Shown here piece after piece: positions 13,021 to 24,583 of a stretch of 64,000 bases of DNA. Made by a program: the position numbers and the translations under genes. A model generated the notes under the pieces. The model saw only the letters and a list, made by a program, of their open reading frames with translations. It searched no databases and had not been told where the DNA came from. Source of the DNA: Chrysomallon squamiferum (lineage: Eukaryota > Mollusca > Gastropoda > Neomphalida > Peltospiridae); assembly GCA_012295275.1 (NCBI GenBank), contig CM022668.1, positions 3,945,080-4,009,079 on the forward strand, given 5' to 3'. Within the stretch, counting starts at the first letter, position 1, and the number at the start of each line of letters is the position of its first letter.

Positions 13021-15420
13021 AATGAAATAATTTTATTAAATCAAAATCATTACATTTAAATATTTAGAGATGTCATATTTTTTTTTTTATCTTTTAATAT
13101 GCCTTGTTATTTTTAGAGCCAGATAACAACGCTGAAAGAGCAGTGACAGTTAAGGAAAATGGTATTGCTGGCAAAATGCTTTCCTCAAATCTTTCGTTTG
13201 CTTTGGGCCTGGGAAACACAAGTCTTCCCAATCTGCCATTATCAGTATCTCAGTTTTCTAATGTGAAATCTTCTGTTGGGAAGGAACAAGAGAAAAAACC
13301 CAATCAGCTTGTTAATTTTGATCAAAAACATTTTAAAGAACCTGCATCAAACCAAGATGTTAATCAGCTAAAATTTAATTCTAAGAATGAACAAACTGTA
13401 GAAAATCATTTTGATCAAAACAAATTTAAAATACTCAGTGAAAAAAATTCAATCCAACAACCAGATTCAGTTAGAAAGATGAATTTCAATGATAAAGTAA
13501 TGGTGTCAGCAAATCAATTTGATGCTGTCAAATACAATTTAGCAAATCAGGTTAACCTAGCAAAATTTGAAAATGATAATGGTAGAGAGATGGTGGACAA
13601 GAAGACTTACAACTTTGAAACGCATGGAAATTTGGTTGAGGTAGTCAGTAATTAGCTTCTTTTTATTTTTATTCTCAAACTTTTAAAATTTCATTTGATT
13701 ATCTTGTTTTCTTTTGCTTTCAGCCTAGCTTGAGTACAATATAAAATATATATATAAATAAAAATAAAAATAAAAGAAAAGAAAAAATTAATTTAAAAAG
13801 TATAGTAATAAGGCATTAACAGTTTGCACTAAAGTCCCTACTTTAGAGTAGTTTTGCTGTGTGAATTTGCTCTGTATGAGTAGCTGTGATTTACAAAGAT
13901 GTTCTTGTGCACTGTGTAGTAAAGTATTGTTCTGTTACATAACTTACATGTTTGTGTAGGACTCTGATGAAGGGTTGGGCTGGAAAATAAGAGTAAAAAA
14001 TTTATAGCACAGGTAATATCAAAATGGATAAATTTTATATTCACTTCCATTATTCTCAAAATATATCTCAGTATATAGCTCACCAGTTATCTGCCAATGG
14101 TGAATCCATCTAATAAATGCATTGTGCAGTTATTGAATATTATTAATTTTTTTCATGTATGATGATTGTTGCCACCTTCGCTTAGATTTGTCTATATGAA
14201 AAAAAAAATGTTTTGAGCAACAAATCACAGAATTTTGTTGAAGTCAGTTAGTCCTAATGGATCAAATAAAAACATTAAAAAGAATATTAATAAATAATGA
14301 CGACTGCAGAATCTAAAACACTAAATCAAACTAATTCAGCATTAGACAATTGTTTGAAATCTAACTGCAGTTGATGTATCAAAATAAAAAATAACATTCA
14401 AGTACAGGCTGTTGTCAAAATACAGTTGGTTATTCATCCATGTTTTCAAGGGATTACTATTTTATATATGATTAGAGTAGTGAGACGATGCTGAATGATC
14501 ACATTGTGATTTGTACTGATTTCCAGTTTATCAAAGCCCATGATTTGTGTTGTCCTGTTTAAGAGAAGCTGCCCAGTGATGCCTGCTACTAATCAGAAAA
14601 GACTAGACCAGAATGCAGTAGATTAGAAATGGTGAGAGTATCTTTAAATAGAAATGAATGTTAAAAGTCTCTTACTTCAACATAAAAATAACCCATTGAA
14701 AAACAACAGGTCTAATTTGGAGACTAATTAAGCGTTCAGATAGTATTATTTATTACTAGCAGTTATTGTAGTGCAGGTATGGAAACATTTGTCTGGCAAG
14801 CTTGTAACTGGAATTTACAAGATGCAGGTTAAATGCTTATTTAAAATGTAAAATAACAACTGAAAATAAAGAATGCAGCTGAATACATCCTTATTAATTC
14901 ACAGAAAATTCTTAAAACACACAAAGTCCATGCACTTTTCATTAGCTATTTGTGTTTCTGCTGTGCTTGTCTTTTAGATATAATACATGAAAATGAGATT
15001 AATAACCTATATGACAGTATCACCAGCAACATTCTCACTTGTACTGACTTCATGAAAACCAAAACAAAGCACACCTAATTCAAAATAGCCAGTTACAGAA
15101 TTAAAAAATAGTTCTCCTTTTTTTTGTTGTCGATTTTCTTGATTTCTGGAGACTGGATAAATGGGTCAGTACCTGCAGTGGTATGTAGCATTTTAAACAA
15201 TTAAAAACATGCTAAATATTGTGTTATTTTGTTTTTGATCTTTCTTTTTACAGTGGTATTGCAGATTCAGACAACTGGTTAATTAGAAAATGTGAACACA
15301 ATCAAAGTAGTCCGTGAGTGTGAATCTGACAAATGTTTTTTTACAAGTAAGAACACTGTATGTTTTATATTTTAGGGTGAACCTGACAGAAAAGAACAGC
15401 AAGATGGAATAAATGAATGA
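6847..15420 (+). CDS. GOLM1/GOLM2-like Golgi type II membrane protein
   Basis: Coding exons are 6847-7191, 7798-7852, 10837-10903, 11258-11368, 11496-11671, 13117-13640 and 15376-15420; phases agree throughout and give about 440 residues. The layout matches the GOLM family: a short cytosolic N terminus ending RSPP, one signal-anchor helix at about residues 17-35 ending GFNYF, then a luminal coiled coil with conserved-looking Cys residues, and an acidic or polar low-complexity tail. Exon 5 is almost pure Lys/Glu/Asp/Thr; exon 6 is Asn/Gln-rich. The last exon adds 14 residues before TGA. Family members cycle in the Golgi; a cargo or receptor role here is inference. A cryptic acceptor at 12841 opens a short frame but has no donor in a compatible phase. 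Confidence 0.8.
8741..8916. repeat. 36-bp tandem repeat in GOLM-like intron 2
   Basis: About four near-perfect copies of a 36-base unit that begins AGCCCCTCACACTCC and ends in ACACAGGTAG plus an A run, followed by two shortened copies. It sits in the middle of the 3 kb intron between coding exons 2 and 3. Near-identity of the copies suggests recent expansion. Confidence 0.9.
12936..13018. repeat. (TTAA)n / (AAT)n microsatellite
   Basis: A short (ATTA) run passes into about 20 AAT trinucleotides within the GOLM-like intron before coding exon 6. AAT is the commonest microsatellite motif in the window. Confidence 0.95.
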
Positions 15421-18400
15421 AGAAAGAAGTTGATAGAACAGATAACGAGCAATGAAATAGAAAAATTTCACAAAATGTTTTAGTTTTTAAAATTAAAAGT
15501 GGGATTGATGAAGCAAATTGGGCAAAATGTGTATTTTAAAATGAATGTTTTGTTCTTAACATTTTAGTTTATTTTTGTAAAATGTTTAATCAGGGATTTC
15601 ATGTTTTTGTAATTTGTTAGGGATAATATTACTATGATATGTCATTCAGAACATTCCACTTGTGAGTCATTCAATAACTCAGCTCTGAAGCAAAAAAACT
15701 TGATGAACTGTAAAAAAAACATCACTTTGACTCATTAACTCAATTATCTGCATATCAAAACAATTAATTTTGTTATTCCACACACATTCATGACATTTCT
15801 TTAACTGAACAGTTCATTTACCAGCCACCTCAGTCCTTAGATAGCTTACTCACATTACACATTAAATTAACACACTTGTATGTGTCATCATGATATTTTT
15901 ACTTTAAAATAACAGAACATTTTTTGCTGTGAACTTTTTATTATTATACACAATGCACATACATTATAAACTGTACCAAGATATATATTCAAGCTAGAAA
16001 TTAAGCGTGTTACTGATGTGTTTTTGTATTGACAAAGTTTTAATGGCAGGCACAACACTTATCACTAAAACTAGAATGACAAAAACATGTTTTAACCATC
16101 AGAAGACAAGGGAACAAAATGGTACACATTATCTGACACAATTGTAATGTTTGTTTGTTTTCAGTGACTATTCACTGGATTAAATTCATTTCAAAATCAA
16201 ATTATTTATAATGCTGTCATTTGCTGATTTAATGCAGTTGTGAGTTTTAGCAATAGTTTGAGAATAGCATATTAACATCTTTAATAAAACTTATATCTGC
16301 AAAAATCCTTTACTGCTGAAAACTTTAAACATTGTCCAATAGAAAAGTGTACATTTTCATTATCTTGTATATGTAATCTTTACATCTGTTTACTATTTTT
16401 TTTCATCTCCCAGAAAAGTGTAAAAGCAGATGTAGTTTTTTAAAGACCCACACAATGTGTTAATTTAAAGATCAACACATATTGAAGTTATTTTGATTTG
16501 TATATTAGGGTGTTTATGTAGTGGTGACTGTTTTTACATTTGTTATTGTGTATTTATATGTGGTTGAGACATATTTTACCTTTTTATGTTATTTATTCTT
16601 TACATTTTACTATAGAAAATTGTCTGGATGACAGTAGACATTTTTATTACTGACGTGGGATTTTTATTTTTTTTTCCTTATCATTATTGTTAAGATTCCG
16701 TAAAAAAAAAAATTTTGTACTGGAAAATACAAAACATCGAAACGTGTTTGGTTTAACTTTCATATTTTACTTTGAAAAATGTTCATTTTGTTTGTTTATT
16801 TATTTGGTAGTTGATTCATTTAGTTCATACCACATATCACCTGATCAAAGGAAATCCAAACAGTCTTGAGATTAAATTTACAAGAACATGTACTTTCTTT
16901 TTAACATTTTAAAAAATTTATATAATATAAATATGTTTTAAGAATTTGTCTACTTTCTCAGTACACAGATTTCCACTGATACTTTGCAGCTGATCTTCAA
17001 ATGATATATCAATTTTGATGCTGGTTTTTAGCATTAATAAATTTCCATGATTTAACAACCACAATGGCAGTTTTTTTACCATTGCAGTAAACAAGAAGTT
17101 AAGAAAGAAATCCAATGTTAGTGTTTCTTTATTCATTTTACTCAGAGTGATGTGTTTTCATATAGCTAAATGTTTCAATAATTGTTGTTTCTTCTTCATT
17201 CCATTAGTTAATTATTATTTCTATGAAGAACATGACAAATGTGTATTAACACTTATAGCAATGTTTAATTATATTGTAGAAAAAGTATGATGTTCACTGG
17301 TTTTGAAACACAACCTTTCTTAAAAACAAAGTATAATAGTAATTGTGTTTTCTTACTTTGTGTTTTTATCATGTGATGTATTTAAAAACCCAATCAGACT
17401 GTTCTAGTGATCTGTTTTTGTTTGCCGTTGTTGTATTTTTGTTTTACAGGTAAAACATTATTTTATCATATTTGTTAGCAAGGACTCATCATTTTTTTTT
17501 TAAATACGCAGTTATGTGAAGAAGTATGTAAAATGAAAATGCTTTTTGTTCACATCACCCCAAATTCACTTAAATGATTTGCCATGTTTCATAAACTGTG
17601 TAAAATGTATATAACTGTTATTGCAAGACCAGATTTGAGAAAAATACCAGTGTAAAAGATTTATATCTGTAGTGTTTCATTTTATTATTTAAGTATTCTA
17701 TTTTTTTTAGGTCGTTTACAAATTTGTTTTGTTAGATGTTACATGTGATAAAACTGTTTTATGCAAAATGCTTCCACTACAGTTTCGTAATAAATATAAC
17801 ATCATTTGTTATTTATATTCAATCTGTAATTTTATTTATAGATCATGTCAGAATCAATACATTAATATTCTCTCAGCATACAACTGTCAACAATGTAGAT
17901 TTTTCTTGTTTGATATGGTGTAATTATGTGACTAAATTTTAAGAAAGGACTACACTATTTACAGTGAATTATCAGTACTGTAAAAACATGTAACATATTT
18001 AGAAACAAGAAATAAATGCTGTTTACAAATGAGCTAACAAATATTTCACGGTGTTCAGTAATGTTTATTTTGACAGGTTGTATTATGCATAGTTCTTTTC
18101 TTGGTGACATATGTTTATTTTGGCTAATATTATTTTGATTAAACTTAGAATAAAAACTGACAATTTAAAAGAAATATGAAATCGGATCTCATCTTATGAC
18201 ATGAATAACAAAAGAAAACTTAGGTTTTCAGTTGTGTATTTTTTATATTTACATATGATGTAATGTTTATAAAAGTATTTAAATTGTGCATTAATGTGTT
18301 CTGATTTAAATAAATACAATCCATCATTTAAAGGGGCTACAGACTTTTGATATGTTGATCAGGTATTTTTCTGGTATTATATATTTTTTTGGATTGGATA

Positions 18401-18665
18401 TATTTGTATATATTTTTATGAGAGGGATCTAAAAAAAAAAAAAAAATAAAAAAAAAGGTTTGTTTTGGACTGTTCTTTTTAAAAACAATTGTTTTGCACT
18501 GCAAAATGTGGGGAAATAAAAATATTTTTAACAAACTTTTTGTTTTTGTTCTGTTTTGTATTTCAGTGATTTTCAGGTAAGCACAGTTAGATCCTATAAC
18601 CAATAATGGCTTGGCAATGTACACTGATACAAAAATGCACAATTTGTAGGATGGATATAATTATT
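15421..18665. other. Long 3' UTR / intergenic region between convergent genes
   Basis: This 3.2 kb lies between the GOLM-like stop and the GTPBP3 terminator codon. It is very AT-rich, with several AATAAA-like hexamers (for example near 18012 and 18310). Open frames here (16687-16869 on +, 16918-17136 on -) have no family resemblance and no consistent splice sites, so I do not call genes. It is probably a long GOLM-like 3' UTR plus spacer. Confidence 0.5.
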
Positions 18666-21600
18666 TTATTTTCCAATACAGAAGTCACTAAAAATGACAT
18701 TCAAAATGTCTTCTGAAGAAACTTTACCAATAACTTTGCCAATTTCTCTAACAGCTTTTCTGAGTTGTTGACTAGCTATGACGATGTCTGAGTCGAGCAG
18801 AGCTGGTAAGACTGCAGATGTCTGACACAGTGAGTGAGATGTGAGCGATGACGTGTCTGTGTGAGGTTTACATCACCTGTCAGAGGATCCCAACACCTGC
18901 AAATGTAAATTGTCATAAATGTTTCAGTGTATATTTTCACCTGATTGTTTTTATTTGTTACTGACAACAGAAGAAAGTTAGATACTGTAATTTTCAAACC
19001 AGAAAAAATTCACTGGTTTAATCAGTTTTGAAAGGAGCTAAAATAAATGGAAGAAAATAACACTTACATTTGTTTAACTTTTTCTGTCAGTACATCTACA
19101 AACTGTGGAATTCCTTGCTGAGTGATACAAGAAACCCACATCACTTCAAATCCGTTTGTTCTTTCTTCAGTCTCTCTGAAGTCTTTAAGAAGATCACATT
19201 TGTTGAACACTATAATAATGTCATCAGCTTTGAGGGAAATCTTATCAGCCTCATTTCCTGTTTCACTGTTTTGTATATCTGCTGATTTGTCCAAATTCTG
19301 AAATGGATAGCTGACTTGTTTAAAACAGTTCTCATGCTTTGAATGTGATCTTCTGTTGGCTGGTAAAATAGGTTTTTTCTGAATATCATCTATATGATGT
19401 GGAGGATACATATTATGATTTTTGTCTAATAATTTTTTATTTTGGTTTTCACTTTTCTCTGTATCTGTGGCAGCAACAACTGTATTCTGTTCATCAATCA
19501 ACTCAACCAAAAATCCAAGTTCTGACAAATGGCTGATAACAAGTTCTTGTAAATCAGATTTCTTGTTTTCATGTTTAGTCAAAATGGCTGGAGCATCCAA
19601 CATAATAACTTTAATATCAGAATTTAATGCTCTGAAAAATAGATAATACAGTTTATAGAAAATGTATTTAAGATTATGTTGCATTTATGATAAAGTTTTT
19701 ATTGCATTCTTTCTTTCTGCCACTTTCAATATCTTAACTGAAGCTGGCAAGTTTGACTCATGTATATTATTGCTGTTGTTTCTCTGTAGAATAAGTGTTC
19801 TTAATTATATTTTAACTTATTTTTATTTTTTGTTAAAAATTAAAAATTAGAGGCCGTTTATTTAGATTGAGAGAATTAATTGTAATGAAAAATAGAAAGA
19901 GGATCAGTCTGACTGACCTTGACATTGCACGTTTAATTCCCTCCCTTTCCACATCACCCTCTGCCTCTCGCAGGCCTGCTGTGTCGCTGATCAGAACGGG
20001 AAACCCTGCTAAATTGATTGCTGTTTCAATAACATCTCGAGTTGTTCCTGCTGTGGGTGACACAATGGCTGCAGGTCGCTGGCCTGAACAAATAACAATT
20101 GTTAACTTAATTTGCTCTATTCATTTAGATGCTTATAGCCCTTACAGAATTCTTCAGAATTAATCACAACATCAGTGAAATATTTAAAGTTTACTACATG
20201 ATGAACATATTAACAGCATGAAACATTTTTATTTAAATAAATGACTACAAAAGAAACAATGACAAATACTTATGTACTAAAAGTTAGACTTATTTAGACT
20301 ATTATCACTTATTTTGTACATACTGAAACATAACTTTGAGACAGACAGACACTCACACAGACGGTTTAGAAGACTGCTTTTGCCAACATTGGGAGGACCA
20401 ATAATGACAACATGGATGCCACTTCTCAGCCTCTCTCCACGTCGGCCGTCACCCAGGTGAGCAGAGATTTCTGACAGCAGGTTTTTTATTTCAACTTCAA
20501 CTGAAACACAAAGAGTAAAGTGTAGAAACATTCACAGAGTTTAATATGTGGTGGCAATTAAGCTAATACAACAATGATTCACTGAATATAGATCTACTTT
20601 AATTTACTTGTTAGAAACTCATTTTTATCAAACTTGTGAGTTGGAATTTAATTAGATATTTTACACTTGTGATACTGATTGCAAGCATAAAAGTATTAAA
20701 AGTATTAAACATCTGTTGAAAACTGCAATCAGTTAACACATTTTAAAAATGAAACTGTTACTTCTGAGTTTATTTCAACTGATGTTAACTTTGTGTGTGA
20801 ATAGTTGATAGAAGAAACCCACAGTAATGAATTTCATAGAAAAATGTTAAATACAATATTATTGTTTTAATTAATATACAAATGTATTAGAAACTTTAAA
20901 TAAAAATGATCACATTATTAATTCAGGAGATGTTTTACACACACACACATATGCAGGTTGTAGTATATTATAATTTTTTTATTTTACCATGATCTAAAAC
21001 ATCATCTTCAATATTTTCTTCTTCATGGAAATCAATAAAAGCTTCAACATTAGCTAAACACTGAAAATTAAAACAATAATTATTTCCTCAGAAAATATTT
21101 CTGTTTTTAGAAACATTGTTTTAAATAATAAATTATTTAATATTCTGATTGAATACATATTGAAAGTTTTTATTTAATTGTTATACCTTTTATGTTTCCA
21201 GCAGTTCAACTCAGAGCAAATGAGTAAAAAGAAGTATTTCAGTAAGAAAGTCAATATTTCAGTTAAAATCTAACTTTTACTTTCTTCCATATTTTGTCTT
21301 TTCAAAAAGCTCAGCGAGCTGAAAATATATTCCCTTTAATTTGGAAATAGTGCTTTTTTCAAAAAAATTAAAGTAACAGATGCAAATTCTAGGTTTCAGA
21401 TCTTCATTATTTAAAACAGACAGTCAGTATCACCTTTATCAGCCTGTGTCTCCAGTCTGTGTAGAGTTTGCTTAGTTCACCAGAGAGCTGTCGAAGAGCT
21501 TGTTTTCTCTGTGCCTCTGTCTCAGCGTTCACCAGATCTGCCAACCCTTCAACCTCAGTCAGGTCCAGCTTTCCATTGATAAATGCCCTGAAAACAGAAA

Positions 21601-22347
21601 ATTATTATCAAAAATGTTAGTGGTAAATGTATTTATATTTCTGTGATGTAATAATCAAAATATTTTTCATTTATTCACAATTTCGGAGATCACTTGATGA
21701 TTCTTATGAAAGATTTGTAGAACTGATGCTGTTACATGTGCATATTTGTGTTTGTGAAAATGTACTGTCTATTTTCATGTTTTTGTTGCTTTTGTTTTTT
21801 TTTCTCACTAATATATAATTATGCTTTGGTTAATTCATCTTTTTAAATTTGTTTATTAATCATTATTATTATTACATTGGAGCATCTAATATTTTATTGT
21901 TTATATTAGTATTCAAATAATAAATTAACGTCTATGGATAACCTACAGCTACAATGAAAAAACAATCTTACTTAGTGTTTAAACAAACAGTCTGTCAAGA
22001 CATCCTGAATTATCTACCTTTTGTGAACTCTCCAGCTTCAGCATGTCTCAGACCTGGCAGTTTACCTAGCGCTGTCAACAATGCAGTAACAACAGCAATG
22101 CCCCCATGAATATGGAGCTCTGCTGTATCCTCCCCTGTAAAACTTCGCGGACCTGGCACAAAACATAACTAGATACTGTTCCAATAAATTAATTTTATAT
22201 TTAAAGAAAAAGTGTTGAGGATGGCATTTAATATTAAAGATACAAGTAACAGCAGTAAAAGAGGTTTGCATTGTATCTAGATCTATTAATACTGTTCTAT
22301 TTTAATAGTAGTTTAACAGCTATGCATGTGTGTGTGTGTGGGGGGGT

Positions 22348-22378
<31 letters not shown>

Positions 22379-22775
22379 AGCAATAATTATTATTTTGCAC
22401 CATGCATTAACATATTATAATAATTATTTAAGTAATTACATGAAATGTCAAAATAATTCTGACAGTACCTGGAAACCACAAAACTAGTCCCCTGTCTATA
22501 GGTTCCTGTGTGTTTGGATCAACAATATTTCTGATGGTTGCTTGCTGTGGAGGAGGTAACTTATTTACAGCACTCAGTCGCAGGATTGCATCACGTGCTG
22601 ATGGTCCTGATACTCTGATAACGGCAACACCAGCTTTACCATGACCTGATGACAATGCAAAAATTGTGTCCTCTCTGCATACAACTTTACTTGAGATATA
22701 TTTCAGATGGATACTCCTGCTAAATGTCTTTTTCAGAAAGTTTGATGAAAACCGAGAAAAACATACTGCTGTCAT
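18666..22775 (-). CDS. GTPBP3: GTPBP3 (mitochondrial MnmE), tRNA U34-modifying GTPase, with two frame breaks
   Basis: With MTO1, this family makes the 5-taurinomethyl group on U34 of mitochondrial tRNAs. Exons are 22775-22469, 22152-22018, 21587-21434, 21060-20988, 20500-20357, 20083-19918, 19631-19068 and 18896-18666. Exon 1 carries a targeting peptide and [20 protein letters not shown]; exon 2 has [17 protein letters not shown], the folate-binding N domain. The G domain has GPPNVGKSS (exon 5), GTTRD and DTAG (exon 6) and NKCD (exon 7). Exon 7 carries an insertion of about 80 polar residues between DTAG and NKCD. Two defects: the exon 2/3 junction is one base short of keeping frame, and exon 8 shifts frame after residues LQSYQ, meeting a TAG at 18776-18778. 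The other frame runs on to the family C terminus FCIGK at 18668. The gene is either damaged or mis-sequenced. Confidence 0.9.
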
Positions 22776-23373
22776 GTTGCTGAAAGACGAAAACAGAAAG
22801 AATATATATTTCTAATGAACTGTTACGTAATTTTTTTTTACATATTTTGGTGTATTTTTATGTTTCATGTGGACTATATTATTATATATATTAACTTTCT
22901 ACTTTAATTTTACATTCATTCTTTAATTCTTTCTTTATATATATTTTTTTCTCTCTATCTATCATATATACACATACAAAAACATAAGAAATACGTACAT
23001 AAGTACACACAATATGACACTCGAGACCTGACTATGCAGTATACTGTACAATATTGAGTATACTAAAATTCGTGATTTTCATAATTTATTTTAACTTGAA
23101 TTCTATTTCCAAAATTGAAAAAAATAAAAATATGTATCAATAGAAAGGTGTTATTCAGTGTAATATATACCACAGTATACTCAAGGTTATATCGATGAGG
23201 TGTTTTAACTCTCCCAAACACGAATCAGGGAAAATAAACAATAAAACGTGCTAAAAGAAAACTCCTTAAACTTCGGGCATCCCCTTCCAATACGTCACCG
23301 GAAGTGAGGAAATCCAGTATTATTGTGAAGATGTTCGATCGCAGTGAAACATTATATTAAATAGTCACTGAGA
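22776..23373. promoter_or_regulatory. Divergent promoter, GTPBP3 / TPR membrane protein
   Basis: These 598 bases separate two head-to-head start codons. An ACGTCA half-CRE (23292-23297) is directly followed by CCGGAAGTG (23298-23306), a strong ETS/GABPA-type site on +. GABP sites are typical of promoters of nuclear genes for mitochondrial proteins, which suits GTPBP3. The remainder is AT-rich with a CT/AT microsatellite near 22930-22980. Confidence 0.55.
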
Positions 23374-24539
23374 ATGGCAAAAGCGAAGGTAAGTCAGATA
23401 GTAGGCTATAACACTTTGCTGTGATATAATGATACTATCGTAAACAAAATAAATCCTACCCGAAATTGAGATTTAATGTTTTGTTTTTACGATTTGCTTT
23501 AGTAAGTTAGTAACTGAATAAGATTAATCATTAAGAAAGACCCCATTACATGATGATTACTCATTAGACCGTTCTTAATAATATGGTTTATTGTTACACA
23601 TTGTTTATGTTCATCACGCATCCGTCAGTATAATTTTTGTTTTGTATGCATATTTATTTCTTTAATGTGTTAGCAGTGTGTAGATTTATTTTCCTGTTGA
23701 TTAAAATCACACTTTAACTTTAGCATTTAAATATACACTTAATTGTATAATATGAAACATTTATTTATTTAGGCAGAAGAGTTGAAGGAACTGGGTAATG
23801 TGGCTATACAAAAGGGGAATGTTCTAGAAGCTATGATTCACTATACTCATGCTATCAAGTATGATCCACAGAATCATCTGCTGTACAGTAACCGGTCTCT
23901 GGCTTTCCTCAAGTCACAGCAGTATTATTTTGCTATGGACGACGCCTGCAAAACTATAAAACTGAAACCCAGCTGGCCAAAAGTATATTTATAATGCACC
24001 ACATACTTTGATGCTGTTGCATGCCAGTGGATATTGAGATATAGCCATTTTTATCAGTATTCACTTTAGACTAAGATACTGGTCATATCCAGTTGATGTG
24101 TACTTATAATGTCACATTATGTATTAGTAACAGTTTTACTGTTATCCATTCTTTTTATGTACCACTATTTAACATTTTCCCCCTACCTACTATCAACCAG
24201 TGTATAATTATGTTTGTTAAATACTTCTCTTAAGTTGTGAATCAAACTTTTCATAACATCTGTCCATGGAGTTATTCTTTTCATTTAATATGATTCTGCT
24301 ATTTGTTTAATTCAAATTATTGTTATTTTGTTTCTCTTGTGTTGTATTATTATTTATTATTTTAGTTATTTATTTTTATAATTTTTTCCCCCCACTTTTC
24401 ACAGGGATTTTACAGGAAAGGAGAAGTGGAATATGAGGTTGGAAGATACACAGATGCTCTAAAATCTTATCAGGTAAAAATTCAATTAAAAAAAAAAGTC
24501 CAGTCTGATGAAATATAAATTATATTTAAATATACATAC

Positions 24540-24583
<44 letters not shown>

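Noticed and set aside
16918-17136. 72-codon frame on - in the GOLM-like/GTPBP3 spacer
   Set aside because: Hydrophobic AT-rich sequence, no flanking splice signals that extend it, and no recognisable motif.
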